A stretch of 64,000 bases of DNA, taken from Bubalus kerabau. Lineage: Eukaryota; Chordata; Mammalia; Artiodactyla; Bovidae. Made by a program: the position numbers and the translations under genes. Location: NCBI RefSeq assembly GCF_029407905.1, contig NC_073633.1:23822501-23886500 (forward strand), in the 5' to 3' direction. The notes beneath the pieces are model-generated. The model saw only the letters and a program-made list of their open reading frames with translations. It was not told the origin of the DNA and searched no databases. Shown here one piece after another: positions 1-10,960 of this stretch; position 1 is the stretch's first letter; every line of letters starts with the position of its first letter.

Positions 1-239
1 CAAGGTTGCAACTGATTTCCACAATGGATGCACCTATTATTCTTGTTAGTGTCAACAGTAGGTTGACCAGCTCATTCCTATATGCCTGAGACTTTCTCAG
101 TTTTTAAAATGGAATATCGTGCATTCTAGGAACCACCTCAGTCCTGGGCAAATCCAGATAGTAAGTCACTCCTGATAGCCTCCATGTTATTGAATCCACT
201 GATGAAGTCCTTTTCTTACTTGACTTTTCAGCAAACGTT
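1..239. other. Unassigned DNA
   Basis: I recognise no gene or repeat family here. It precedes an old L1 3' region and could be its unrecognised continuation or unique flank. Confidence 0.4.
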
Positions 240-429
240 TCAAAAAACACCTTTGTAGAGCTATATCTTAATATGCAATAAATTTCACGTACTTAAAGTG
301 TTTAAATTTGTACGGGTTGATATATGTGTACGCCTTTGAGACCACAGCAATCAAGATAATGAACACATCCATTCACCACCAAAGTTTCTTCATGTCAGTT
401 TGCAATCTCTCTCTCTGACACCTGCCTCT
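240..429 (-). mobile_element. Old L1 3'-UTR fragment
   Basis: The plus strand reads as the reverse complement of an old mammalian L1 3' region, including the stretch about tolerating position with 'caatcaagataatgaacac'. The same minus-strand L1 resumes at 986, 1957 and 2708 after younger insertions, so this is its 3'-most recognisable part. Confidence 0.6.
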
Positions 430-985
430 ACTCCAGTCTACATGTGTGTTAGTTATCTATTGCTGTGTAAGGAATAACCCCTCAATGTGTCAGCTTAAAA
501 CAATAAACTTTTATCATCTCTCATTTTCTGTGGGTCAGGAATCTGGGCACAACTTACCTGGGTGCTTCTGCCTCAAGGGCTCTCCCAAGGTTGTTATCAA
601 GATATTGACCAGGGCTGTGGCCTCCTCTCACAGCGTGACCAGGGGAAGAGCTGCATTTAAGCTCATTCATATGTATGTTTACAGGATTCAATTTCTAACA
701 AGCTCCATTTCCATTCCAGCTCCATTCCATTTCCCATCAGCCTGTCCTTCTTGCAGCTTACAACACGGCAGCTGTTTTCATCAGAGAGAAAAAGAAAGAA
801 ATCATCATCTCTTTATAACCTAATCTTAGAAGTGAAGTCTCATCATTTTTGCCACATTCTGTTCATCAGAGTAGATAGGTCCAGCCCACTCTCAAGAAAA
901 AGGAATTACACAAGGGAAGTGGCAATTTTAAGAGTCATTTTAGAGACTGCTTATCATATCAGACAATCACTGATTGATCATTGAT
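430..985 (-). mobile_element. Ancient mammalian LTR-like repeat, antisense
   Basis: It starts with a 'gttagttatctattgctgtg' block followed by a 'cttaaaacaataaac' block, which I recall from an old, widespread mammalian interspersed repeat. An inverse copy of the same family lies at 28023-28553. It interrupts the old L1. I am unsure of the family name (MaLR/ERVL class or a DNA element). Confidence 0.5.
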
Positions 986-1021
986 AATATAGAACCAATC
1001 TATATTCTGTCAATATAGATT

Positions 1022-1956
1022 GATTCCAAATTGGGAAAGGAGTACGTCAACGCTGTATATTGTCACCTTGCTTCTTTAACTTATAAGCAGAGTACATCAT
1101 GTGAAATGCCAGACTGGATGAATCACAAACTGGAATCAAGATTGCCAGGAGAAAAATCAATAACCTCAGATATGCAGATGACACCACCCTTATGGCAGAA
1201 AGTGAAAAGGAACTGAAGAGCCTTTTGATGAAAGTGAAAGTGGAGAGTGAAAAAGCTGGCTTAAAACTCAACATTCAAAAAATGAAGATCACAGCATCTG
1301 GTCTGATCACTTCATCGCAAATAGAAGGGGAAACAATGGAAACAGTGACAGACTTTATTTTCTTGGGCTCCAAAATCACTGTAGAATGGTGATCATGACT
1401 GCAGCCATGAAATTAAGAGACACTTGCTACTTGGAAGAAAAGCTATGACCAACCTAGACAGCATACTTAAAAGTAGAGACATTACTTTTCCGACAAAGGT
1501 CCATCTAGTGAAAGCTAAGGTTTTTCCAGTAGTCATGTATAGATGTGAGAGTTGGACCATAAAGAAAGCTGAGCACTGAAGAATTGACGCTTTTCAACTG
1601 TGGTATTGGAGAAGACTCTTGAGAGTCCCTTGGACTGCAAGGAGATCAAACCAGTCAATCCTAAAGGAAATCAGTCCTGAATATTCACTGGAAGGAATGA
1701 TGCTGAAGCTGAAGCTCCAGTACTTTGGCCACCTGATGCAAAGAACTGACTCATTGGAAAAGACCCTGATGCTGGGAAAGATTGAGGGCAGGAGGAGAAG
1801 GGGATGACAGAGGGTGAAATGGTTGGATGGTACCACCAACTCGATGGACATGAGTTTGAGCAAGCTCCGGGAGTTGGTGATGGACAGGGAAGCCTGGTGT
1901 GCTGCAGTCCATGGGGTCTCAAAGAGCTGGACATGACTGAGCAATGGAACTGACTG
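1022..1956 (+). mobile_element. BovB (RTE) LINE, 5'-truncated, degenerate
   Basis: The sequence runs from the RT 'GKGVRQGC' region to the BovB 3' end and matches the other BovB copies in this window. A perfect 10-bp TSD, aatatagatt, flanks it at 1012-1021 and 1957-1966. The reading frame is broken by several stops and indels (for example, a stop follows 'ggaagaatgatg' near 1388 and another disrupts the thumb region), so it is one of the older BovB copies here. It lacks the endonuclease and most of the RT palm. Confidence 0.92.
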
Positions 1957-2487
1957 AATATAGATTCATTTGCACGTTCTAGAGTTTTGTGTAAATGGAA
2001 TCATTCAGTATGGAGCGTTTTTCTGTCTATATTGTTTCCGTCAGTGCAATTATTTTGAGATTCACTTGTGTTGTTGCATCTATCAACATTTCATTCTTTT
2101 TATTGCTGAGTAGTGTTCCCTTGTATGGTTACACTACCATTTGTTTAATCTATTCATCTGTTGATGGACCTTAGAGTCATTTACAATTTTTGCCTTTTAC
2201 AAATATTCTGTGAACATTCATCTATGAGTTTTTGTTAGGATATGTGCTTATATTCTCTTGGGTAAATATTCAGAAGTGGAAGGGCTGAAACATGTGGCAA
2301 GTCTATATTTATCTTTTTAAAAAGCTGACAAACTATTTCCCAAAGTAGTTGCACAATTTGATAATCCCACTGGCAGTGTTCCAGTTTCTCTGCATCCTTG
2401 CCAATACTTGGTATGGTCAGTATTTTTAATTTTAGCCATTTTAATGTCTCATTGTGGTTTTAGTTTGTATTTCCCTAATGATTAATT
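1957..2487 (-). mobile_element. Old L1, 3' part (continued)
   Basis: This is the reverse complement of the late ORF2/3' region, with phrases such as 'tctattcatctgttgatgga' and the 'ttgtatttccctaatgatta' block. It joins the segments at 240-429 and 986-1021 across the BovB insertion. Confidence 0.75.
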
Positions 2488-2707
2488 GGGCTTCCCTGGT
2501 GGCTCAGCAGTAAAGAATTTGCGTGCCAATGCAGGAGATGTGGATTTGATCCCTGGCTCAGGAAGATCCTCTGGAGAAGGAAATTGCAACTCACTCCAGC
2601 ATTCTTGCCTGGGAAATCTGATGGAGAGAGGAGCCTGGCAGGCTACAATCCATGGGGTTGCAAAAGAGCTGGACACGACTTAGCAACTAAAAACAACAAA
2701 AATAGCA
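2488..2707 (+). mobile_element. Bov-tA SINE
   Basis: It has a tRNA-derived head starting 'gggcttccctggtggctcag' with pol III A-box-like and B-box-like ('tttgatccctgg') sequence, a Bov-A body derived from the BovB 3' end, and an A-rich tail. An 11-bp perfect TSD, aatgattaatt, lies at 2477-2487 and 2708-2718. It is inserted in the old L1. Confidence 0.95.
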
Positions 2708-2929
2708 AATGATTAATTATGTTGAAAATTTTCATGTGCTTATCTACTATCCATAAGTATTCTTTTTTTAAAAATTTTTTTGCCCATTTTTAATTAGGTT
2801 GTTTGTTTTCTTATTTAGTTTTGTAAGTACTTTGTATATTCTGTGTGCATGTTCTTTAAAAGGTAATTGATTTATAGATATTTTCTTCCAGTCTGTGATT
2901 TATCTTTTACTCTCTTAATAGTATTTTTA
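2708..2929 (-). mobile_element. Old L1, ORF2 end (continued)
   Basis: Antisense ORF2-end sequence that stops at 2929 exactly where the younger plus-strand L1 begins. It resumes at 6160 after that insertion, sharing the TSD tattttta (2922-2929 and 6160-6167). Confidence 0.75.
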
Positions 2930-3033
2930 TTGCAATGGTGAATGGGACTGTTTCCTAAATTTCTTTTTCTGGTTTTTCACTGTTAGTGTATAAGAATGCA
3001 AGCGATTTCTGTGTATTAACTTTGTATCCTGTG

Positions 3034-3263
3034 TGTGAGTGCCTGCATGCTCAGTCGCTCAGTCATGTCTGACTCTTTGTGACCCCGTGGACTGTAGCCT
3101 GCCAGGCTCCTCTGTCTTTGGACTTTTTCAGGCAAGAATACTGGGGCAGTTTGCCATTTCCTTCTCCAGGGGATCTTCCCGACCCAGGGATTGAACCTGA
3201 GTCTCCCGTGTCTCCTGCGTTGGCAGGTAGATTCTTTACCAGCTAAACCACTGGGAAAACCCT
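3034..3263 (-). mobile_element. Bov-tA SINE, reverse
   Basis: The reverse complement of Bov-tA: the BovA part with 'gactctttgtgaccccgtgg' lies on the left and the tRNA-like head ('ccactgggaaaaccc') on the right. It sits in the inverted arm of the twin-primed L1. The TSD is not clear; a short 'cctgtg' lies at both ends. Confidence 0.9.
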
Positions 3264-3379
3264 GTGACTGTATACTAAATTCATTGATTAGCTCTAGTAA
3301 TTTTCTGGTGGCATCTTTAGGGTTTTCTATGTATTATATCATGTCATCTGCCAACAGTGAGAGTTTTACTTTTTCTTTT

Positions 3380-3745
3380 CTAATCTGGATTCTTTCTTTC
3401 TTCTCTGATTGCTGTGGCTAGGACTTTCAAAACTGTATTGAATAGTAGTGGTGAGAGTGGGCACCCCTGTACTGTTCCTGATTTTAGAGGAAATGCTATC
3501 AGTTTTTCACTATTGACAACAATGCTTGTTGTGGGTTTGTTGTATATGGCGTTTATTATGTTGAGGCAGTTTCCTTTTATGCCCATTTTATGAAGAATTT
3601 TTATCAAAGATGGTTGTTGAATTTTGTTGAAAGCTTTCTCTTCATCTGTTGAAATGATCATATCTTTCCATTTGCTAATACGGTGCATCACATTGATTGA
3701 TTTGCGTATACTGAAGAATCCTTGCATCCCTGGGATAAACCCCAC
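3380..3745 (-). pseudogene. L1 ORF2 reverse transcriptase fragment
   Basis: A 121-codon frame reads like L1 ORF2 RT: 'GFIPGMQGFF', then 'DEEKAFNKIQQP' (motif A region, with the usual D-A-E-K-A-F-D altered) and 'GTVQGCPLSPLLFN' (motif B). Motif C is absent from the frame. It is the 5' inverted arm of the twin-primed L1 and a dead fragment, not a host gene. Confidence 0.85.
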
Positions 3746-3865
3746 TTGATTATGGTGTTTGATGCATTCTTATACACTAAGTGAAAAATCAGAAAGAGAA
3801 ATTAAGGAAAAAATTCCATTCACCATTGCAACAAAAAGTATAAAATACCCAGGAATAAATCTACC

Positions 3866-4101
3866 TTAGCTCCAACACTTTAGCCACCTGATGCAAAGAG
3901 CCAATTCATTGGAAAAGACCCTGATGCTGGGAAAGATTGAGGGGAGGAGGAGAATGGGGCAACAGAAGATGAGACGGTTGGATAGCATTACTGACTCAAC
4001 GGACATGAGTTTGAGCAAGCTCCCAGAGACAATGACGTTCAGAGAAGCCTGGCACACTGCAGTCCAGAGTCAGATATGACTTAGTGACTGAACAACAACA
4101 G
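3866..4101 (+). mobile_element. BovB 3'-end fragment
   Basis: Only the last ~235 bp of BovB is present (from the 'ctttagccacctgatgcaaa' region to 'tgacttagtgactgaacaac'). It interrupts the sense arm of the twin-primed L1, which resumes at 'aaaagacctgtatgcag'. It has no coding capacity. Confidence 0.88.
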
Positions 4102-5551
4102 AGAAACAAAAGACCTGTATGCAGAAAACAATAAGACACTGATGAAAGAAATCAAGGAAGACACAAACAGATATACCATGCTTTGGGATCTGAAGTATCA
4201 ATATTGTGACAATGACTACATTATCCAAGGCAATCTACAGATTCAATGCAATCCTTATCAAATTACCAATGGCATTTTTCATAGAACTAGAACAAAAAAT
4301 TTTATAATTTGTATGGAAACACAAAAGACTCCGAATAACCAAAATAATCTTGAGAAAGAAAAGTGGAGCAAGAGGAATCAACCTTCCTGGCTTCAGGCTT
4401 CAAACTATCCTACAAAGCTACAGTAATCAGGACAGTTTAATAGTAGCAGAAAAATAGAAATATAGATCAATGGAACAAGATAGAAAGATAAACCTGTGCA
4501 TCTATGGGCACCTTATATTTGACAAAAGAGGCAAGAATATATAATTGAGGAAAGATAGCCCCTTCAATAAGTGGTGCTGGGAAAACTGGACAGCTACATG
4601 CAAAATAATGAAATTCTTTTACACCCTACACAAAAATAAACTCAAAATGGATTAAAGACCTAAATGTAAGGCCAGAAACTATAAAGCTTTCAGAGGAAAA
4701 CATAGGCAGAACACTCTTTGACATAAATTGCAGCAAGAACCCCTCTGACCCACCTCCTAGAATAATGGAAATAAAAACAAAAATAAACAAGTAGGAATTA
4801 ATTAAATTTAAAAGCTTTTTCACAGCAAAGGAAAATATAAACCAGATGAAAAGACAACACTCAGAATGGGAGAAAATAAGGCAAGTGACAAAGGATTAAT
4901 CTCCAAAATATACAAATAGCTCATGCAGCTCGATTTTAGACAACCCAATCAAAAAATGGGCAGAAGACCTAAACACATTTCTGCAAAGAAGATATACAGA
5001 TGGCCAAGAGACACATGAAAAGATGCTCAATATTGCTCATTATTAAATAAAGGCAAATCAAAACTATAATGAGGTACTACCCCCACCAGTCAGAATGGCC
5101 ATCATAAAAAATCTACAAACAATAAATGCTGGAGAGGATGTGGAGAAAAAGGATCCCTCTTGCATTGTTGGCGGGGATATAAATTGATACAGCCTCTACG
5201 GAAAACACTATGGAGATTACTTAGAAACTAGGAATAAAACTAACTTATGACTCAGCAATGCCACTATTGGGCATATACCCTGAGAAAGTCCTAATTCAAA
5301 AAGATGTGTGAGCCCCAATATTCACTGCAGCACTGTTTACAATAGCCAGGACATGCAAGCAACGTAGATGTTCATCAACAGACGAATGGATAAAGACGTT
5401 GTGGTGCATATATACAATGGAATATTAGTCATAAAAAGGAATGAATGTGAATCAACTGTGAAGTGCATGAACCTAGAGCTTGCTATACAGAGTTAAGTAA
5501 GTCAGAAGGAGAAAAACAAATATGGTATATTAATGCATATATATGGAATCT

Positions 5552-5763
5552 GGGCTTCCCTGGTGGCTCAGATGGTAAAGTGTCTGCCTGCAGTGCAGGA
5601 GACCTGGGTTCAATCCCTGGGTTGAGAAGATCCCCTGGAGAAGGAAATGGCAACCCACTCCAGTACTCTTGCCTGGAAAATTCCATGGACTGAGGAACCT
5701 GGTAGGTTACAGTCCATGGGATTGCAAAGAGTTGGACACGACTGAGCGGCTTCAGTTTCAGTT
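5552..5763 (+). mobile_element. Bov-tA SINE
   Basis: A complete head ('gggcttccctggtggctcag'), a B-box-like 'gttcaatccctgg', and a BovA body ending 'cttcagtttcag'. A 10-bp perfect TSD, tatggaatct, lies at 5542-5551 and 5764-5773 within the L1 3' region. Confidence 0.95.
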
Positions 5764-6023
5764 TATGGAATCTAGAAAAATGGTACTAATGAACCTATTT
5801 TCAGGGCAGTAATAGAGATGCAGATGGAGAGAAGGGACTTGTAGACACAGCAAGGGAAGGAGAGGGTGGGACAAACTGAGAAAATAGCATTGACATGTAC
5901 ACGACCATGTGTGAGATAAATAGTGGGAAGCTGCTATATAACACAGGGAGCACAGCCTGGCATTCGGTGATGACCCATAGGGGTGAGACTGAGGGGGCTG
6001 GGAGGGCAGCTGGAGATGGAGGG

Positions 6024-6026
6024 ATA

Positions 6027-6060
<34 letters not shown>
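6024..6060. repeat. (CA)n microsatellite
   Basis: A CA dinucleotide run with minor interruptions, followed by a short 'tatacatatacata' tract, in the 3' UTR of the twin-primed L1. It is probably polymorphic. Confidence 0.95.
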
Positions 6061-6064
<4 letters not shown>

Positions 6065-6378
6065 TATACATAGAGTTATCACTGTTTTGCACTGTTGTAC
6101 AGTAGAAACCAACACATTGTAATCATCCTCCAATTAAAAGAATAAAATAATTAAAAAACTATTTTTAAAAGAGCAGAAAGCTTTAATCTTTAAAAAGTTT
6201 ATCAATTTTTCTTTTATAGATTGTATTAAGAAATCTGTTTCACCTAAGATCATAAAGATTTTATCCTATGTTTTCTTCTAAAAGTTTTATAATTTTAGAG
6301 ACTCACAGACACAGAGAACAGACTTGTGGTTGTCAAGGGAGAGGGAGGGCAGGGAAGAACTGGGAATTTGGGATTTGT

Positions 6379-6429
6379 TGTTGTTGTTTAGTGGCTAAGT
6401 CATGTCTGACTCTTTTGTGACCCCATGAC
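6379..6429 (-). mobile_element. BovB/BovA 3'-terminal scrap
   Basis: About 50 bp: a 'ttgttgttgttt' tract followed by 'catgtctgactcttttgtga', the reverse complement of the BovB/BovA terminus. The ~95 bp that follow (6430-6527) are not assigned. Confidence 0.7.
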
Positions 6430-6527
6430 CGACAACATATGGAGCTGAGCATTTAAGCCAGCTTGGAAAGGACTTCAATCCTTTTACTTGATGGTGTAGG
6501 TAAAACAGACAAATTTGATGGCTGGGG

Positions 6528-6729
6528 TGTGTGCGTGCTTAGTCGTGTCCGACTCTGCAACCTAATGGACTGTAGCCTGTCAGGCTCCTCTGTCCATAGG
6601 ATTTCCCAGGTAAGAATACTGGAGTGGGTTGCAAATTCCTCCTCCAGGGGATCTTCCTGACCCTGGGATCGAACCCCCATCTCCTGCACTGCAGGGGGAT
6701 TCTTTGTCATTGAGCCACCAGGAAGCCAG
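6528..6729 (-). mobile_element. Bov-tA SINE, reverse
   Basis: The BovA part lies on the left ('gtgcttagtcgtgtccgact') and the tRNA-like head on the right ('gagccaccaggaagcc'). The short flank 'ctgggg' occurs at 6522-6527 and 6731-6736 and may be its TSD. Confidence 0.9.
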
Positions 6730-7480
6730 TCTGGGGATAGCAGATTAAACAATTATCACAGGATGGATAAACAAAAAGGTCCTACTGTATAGCACTGGGA
6801 ACCATATATTCAGTCTCCTGTGATGAACCATAACAGAAAAAGAATATGAAAAAGAATATATATATATATATGTATAACTGAACTGCTTTGCTGTGCAGCA
6901 GAAATGGACACATTGTAAATCAACTTACTTCAATAAGATTTAAAAAATAAAAGTTTTATAGTTTTAGTGTTTACATTTGGATCCATGATTCATTTGAGTT
7001 AATATTTGTTAATAGTGCAAGGTATGAATCAAAGTTTATTTTCTTGCATATAGAGAGCCAGTTGTTCCTGCATTGTTGAAAAGAATATCTTTTCTCCACT
7101 TAATAGCCTTTGCACTGTTGCTGAAAATCAATTGTCCCCGTGTGGATCTATTTCTAGATTCTATTTTCTTTTTTTATTGATTTGCCTGTCTTTGCAGCAA
7201 TACTTATCTTGATAATGGTAGCTTTAGAGTAAGTTTTTAAATTAGGCAGTTAGTCCTCCCACTTTTTCCTTCTTTTATAACTTTATTTTGTTTCCTTTAG
7301 GTCTTCAGTATTTCAGTATGAATTTCAGAACCAGCGTATCAATTTCTACAAAAAAGCTTGCTGGTATGTTGGTTAGGATTGCTTTAAATCTGTATATTAA
7401 TTCGGGGAGAAATAACATCTTATTAAGTCTTCCTACCCTTGAACACAACATATTTCGCCATTTATTTGGTTTACTTTTTT

Positions 7481-7626
7481 TTGGCTGCCTTGGGTCTTAG
7501 GTATGGCACACAGAATCTTTTGTTATAGATGGATTCTGCAGCTAGTAGATCTTAGTTCCCTGACCAGGGATCAAACCATGTCCCCTGAATTGATTCTTAA
7601 CCACTGGACCACCAGGGAAGTCCCTT
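7481..7626 (-). mobile_element. CHR-type SINE, reverse
   Basis: A T-rich left end followed by 'ttggctgccttgggtcttag', then 'ccctgaccagggatcaaacc' (B-box reverse) and 'ccactggaccaccagggaag' (head). This is the cetartiodactyl tRNA-derived CHR family. The flanks share a diverged atttat[tt/ct] duplication. It is inserted in the old L1. Confidence 0.88.
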
Positions 7627-7891
7627 TCTATTTATCTAGGTCTTTAACTTTTCTCAGTAATGTTTCATAGTTTTCAGTGTTTAGCTCTTTCACATCTTTT
7701 GTCAGATTTGTCCGTAAGTAGTATTTGTGTATACTATTGTAATTGATATTCTTAAAATGTCAACTTATGACTGTTCATTGCTGAAAACTAGAAATATAAT
7801 TGATTTTTGTATATTGATCTTGTATCCTGTAATAGTGCAACATTAATTCTAGCAGCTTTTTGGGGGTAAATTTCATTAGATTTGATATATA

Positions 7892-8881
7892 GGTGATTCA
7901 GTTCAGTTCAGTTGCTCAGTTGTGTCCAACTCTTTGCAACCCCATGGACTGCAGCACACCAGGCCTCCCTGTCCATTACCAACTCCCGGAGTTTACCCAA
8001 ACTCATGTCCATTGAGTTGATGATGCCATCCAACCATCTCATCCTCTGTTGTCCCCTTCTTCTCCGGCCTTCAATCTTTCCCAGCATCAGGGTCTTTTCA
8101 AATGAGTTGGCTCTTCGCATCAGGTGGCCAAAGTATTGGAGTTTCAGCTTCAGCATCAGTCCTTCCAATGAACACCCAGGACTGATCTCCTTTAGGATGG
8201 ACTGGTTGGATCTCCTTGCAGTCTAGGGGACTCTCAAGAGTCTTCTCCAACACCACAGTTCAAAAGCATCAATTCTTCGGCGCTCAGCCTTCTTCACAGT
8301 CCAACTCTCACATCCATACATAACCACAGGAAAAACCATAGCCTTGACTAGACTGACATTTGTTGGCAAAGTAATGTCTCTGCTTTTTAATATGCTGTCT
8401 AGGTTGGTCATAACTTTCCTTCCAAGGAGTAAGCGTCTTTTAATTTCATGGCTGCAATCACCATCTGCAGTGATTTTGGAGCCCCCAAAAATAAAGTCAG
8501 CCACTGTTTCCCCATCTATTTCCCATGAAGTGATGGGACCAGATGCCATGATCTTCATTTTCTGAATGTTGAGCTTTAAGCCAACTTTTTCACTCTCTTC
8601 TTTCACTTTCATTAAGAGGCTCTTTAGTTCTTCTTCACTTTCTGCCATAAGGGTGGTATCATCTGCATATCTGAGGTTATTGATATTTCTCCGGGCAATC
8701 TTGATTCCAGCTTGTGCTTCTTCCAGCCCAGCGTTTCTCATGATGTACTCTGCATATAAGTTAAATAAGCAGGGTGACAATATACAGCCTTGACGTACTC
8801 CTTTTCCTATTTGGAACCAGTCTGTTGTTCCATATCTAGTTCTAACTGTTGCTTCCTGACCTGCATACAGCTTTCTCAAGA
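7892..8881 (-). mobile_element. BovB LINE, 5'-truncated, reverse
   Basis: About 990 bp of BovB, from the 'ttcagttcagttcagttgct' 3' terminus on the left to the RT palm on the right, where it ends after 'cctgcatacagctttctcaa'. It starts at nearly the same internal point as the copies at 40850 and 1022. No convincing TSD is seen. Confidence 0.92.
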
Positions 8882-8888
8882 TCATCAT
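8223..8888 (-). pseudogene. BovB reverse transcriptase fragment
   Basis: A 221-codon open frame. Residues 29-39 carry 'KGVRQGCILSP' (RT motif B) and residues 74-77 YADD (motif C), followed by the BovB thumb ('GSKITADGDCSHEIKRRL') and the 'WCWRRLLRVP' stretch before a stop. Motif A, the fingers and the endonuclease are missing because of 5' truncation; the 3' end is cut by a stop. It is a dead retrotransposon fragment. Confidence 0.92.
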
Positions 8889-9070
8889 TACATGATATTA
8901 GTTGTAGGTTTTTCATAGATTTTCTTTATCAAGCTAAAGATCTCTCTTCTATTCCTATTTTGTTGAGACATCTGTTTTTTAAGTCATACAGGGATATTGG
9001 ATTTTGTCAAATGTTTTTTCTGCATCTATTGAGATGATCATATGGTTTTTCTTTTTTGTTAATATGACTC

Positions 9071-9275
9071 TTATGGCCTTAGAAAACAGGACAGTATGAG
9101 AAATGGAAAGAATAGGTCTGTATCACATAGATTAAAAAGTATAAATTCTCAGCAAAATGGTAGCAAACAGAATCCCACAATGGGTAAAAAAGGTAATGCA
9201 TTATTATCAAATTGGGTTTATCCCAGGAATGAAAGCTTGACATAATATTTGAAATATGTTTAATGGGCAGAGATT
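9071..9275 (+). mobile_element. L1 ORF2 fragment, sense
   Basis: Diverged plus-strand L1 ('attctcagcaaaatggtagc' and 'tcaaattgggtttatcccag') adjoins minus-strand L1 on both sides, so an inversion or a second insertion is needed. Confidence 0.55.
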
Positions 9276-9289
9276 CATTTTTGTTTTAC

Positions 9290-10405
9290 TTGTTTCATCT
9301 TAGTTTTAATTTTTAGAGGTTGATTTTAAAATAACATTTTACCTTATAATTATGGAATACATTTATATAAGTCCAAAGTCAAATCTACAAAACAAGGTGT
9401 ATTTAAAGAAGTCCAGTTTCTATTATATCCTTGACTCCTGTACAAGTTTTCTCCCTCTTTTTTAGGTAATCATTTTTGATTAAAAAAAAACAAACAAACT
9501 ATGATTTATGTTTACATTAAAAATATAATTTTCTCACTCTCTTTTAGATAAATGGTAGCATACCATACACTTTTTTAAAAAAACCATCTTACCTTATTGA
9601 AATGCATCTTGAAAACCTCTCTTTACTAGTGTATAGAAATGATTTCTATTCTTTGTTATGGCTGCATACAATTTCATGATATAGATATACGATGGTCTAT
9701 TCCACAACTCCTATTGTTGGGAGAGTCAGGGGGCTTTTGTACTTGCAACTAGGTCTGTAATGAATAACCTTCCACACACCTTTTTGTATTTTTACCATTT
9801 TATCTTTGGGATGTACTCCCAGTGGGATTGCTAGGTTGAAGAGTGAATGCCTAGATAATTTTGCCAAATTCCTTTCCACAGGGATTGTCTGACTTTGCAT
9901 TCCCACCACCAAATTATGAACGTGTCTATTTCCCAGAGCTTCACTGATGGAGTAGTTGTCAAAATTTTGAATTTGGGCCCTCCTAATAGATGAGGATGAA
10001 ATCCCAGTTTACATTTTTCTTGTGATGAGCAAGGTTGAGCATCTTTTTTTACAGTAAAGAGCCATTCATCTGCATTTCTTTTCTGTTAATGGTTTGTTCA
10101 TGTCTCTTGCTTATTTTTGTTGCTCATTTCTCTATTTTAGAAACTCTATTAAATATTAGAGATGTTAACTCTTTGTAGAGGCTTCCCTGATGGTAAAGAA
10201 TTTGCCTGCAATGCAGGAGTTGTAGGAGACACAGGTTCAAGTTGGGAAGATCCTCTGTAGGAGGAAATGGCAACCCACTCCAATATTTTTGCCTGGGAAA
10301 TCCCATTGACAGAGAGGCCGGGTGGTTGCAAAAAGTCAGACATGACTGAGCGACTAAGCATGCATGCTCTTTGTAATATAAATTGACAATGTTTTCTCCC
10401 AGTGT
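9290..10405 (-). mobile_element. Old L1 3' region
   Basis: Antisense old L1 3' sequence, including 'gggattgctaggttgaagag' and 'gtgatgagcaaggttgagca'. It is interrupted by Bov-tA at 10178-10366. Divergence is high and the subfamily is unknown. Confidence 0.6.
10178..10366 (+). mobile_element. Bov-tA SINE
   Basis: Head 'aggcttccctgatggtaaag', body with 'gcaacccactccaatatttt', tail 'actgagcgactaagcatgca'. A 9-bp perfect TSD, ctctttgta, lies at 10169-10177 and 10367-10375. Confidence 0.94.
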
Positions 10406-10667
10406 GTTGGTTCAGACAATTTTCCTAACAGAACAAGGAGCCCAAAGGTAGGTGGTTGTCGTCATTGGCTCAGTGACCCAACAGTGTCAAAGCCAGCCTC
10501 TCTGAGATTCTCTAGGTGTTTCTCTTAGGGACACATTATGACTGTGTTAAAGCAGGTAGGACCAGGAAAGGATGGCTCCAGAGACATCTGTCCTTTTTAT
10601 TAGGAAGGTGAAAGCTTTCTCAGAAGCCCTCAACCGATTTGCATTCATATTTAATTGGCCAGAACTA
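10376..10667. other. Unassigned DNA
   Basis: The first ~30 bp still resemble old L1. The rest, about 260 bp, shows no repeat or gene I recognise. Confidence 0.4.
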
Positions 10668-10960
10668 GGTTCAAAGAATCCACCTGCAATGCAGGAGACC
10701 CTGGTTCATTTCCTGGGTCGGGAAGATCTGCTGGATAAGGGACAGGCTACCCATTCCAGTATTCTTGGGCTTCCCTGGTGGCTCAGCTGGTTAAGAATCT
10801 TTCTGCAATGCTGGAGACTTGGGTTCAATCCCTGGGTTAGGGAGATCCCCTGGCGAAGGAAACAGCTACCCACTCCAGTATTCTGGCCTGGAGAATTTCA
10901 TGGACTGTATAGTCCATGGGGTTGCAAAAAGTCAGACATTACTGAGTGACTTTCAGGTTC
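10668..10960 (+). mobile_element. Bov-tA SINE with duplicated tRNA-like head
   Basis: A first unit (10668-10767) ends at 'cattccagtattctt' and is followed directly by a second complete unit beginning 'gggcttccctggtggctcag' and ending 'ctgagtgactttcaggttca'. The same head-head-body arrangement occurs at 37203-37435, so it is a dimeric SINE subtype rather than a local accident. Confidence 0.88.

Larger units (their letters stand above)
2930..6159 (+). mobile_element. Ruminant L1 insertion with inverted 5' segment (twin priming)
   Basis: Positions about 3769-6159 read as sense L1 ORF2 end and 3' UTR and finish in an A/T-rich tail. Positions 2930 to about 3768 are L1 ORF2 RT sequence in the opposite orientation. 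The inverted piece ends, in L1 coordinates, close to where the sense piece begins: 'ccattcaccattgcaa' occurs in both arms. The unit is bounded by the 8-bp TSD tattttta. This is the classical twin-priming product. It was later hit by Bov-tA at 3034 and 5552 and by BovB at 3866. Confidence 0.85.
6299..6949 (+). mobile_element. Ruminant L1 3' end (5'-truncated)
   Basis: This is L1 3' UTR of the ruminant type, with 'agaacagacttgtggttgtc' at the left and 'ggacacattgtaaatcaac' before an A-rich tail. The 18-bp TSD, with one mismatch, lies at 6281-6298 and 6950-6967 (aaagttttat...tttag). Two SINE/BovB pieces (6379-6429 and 6528-6729) and about 100 bp of unassigned DNA lie inside it. Confidence 0.88.
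6160..9070 (-). mobile_element. Old L1 ORF2 region, interrupted
   Basis: Antisense L1 continues as pieces 6160-6298, 6950-7480, 7627-7891 and 8882-9070, reading progressively toward the L1 5' end. It is broken by an L1 3' end (6299-6949), a CHR SINE (7481-7626) and BovB (7892-8881). L1 sequence seems to be missing across the BovB insertion, so a deletion may have accompanied it. Confidence 0.7.

Noticed and set aside
2488..2707. tRNA gene signal in SINE heads
   Set aside because: A/B-box-like sequence is present but no cloverleaf or acceptor pairing; these are tRNA-derived SINEs.
5758..6133. Frames encoding runs of Cys-Val or Thr-His
   Set aside because: Translation of the (CA)n microsatellite in both strands, no coding signal.
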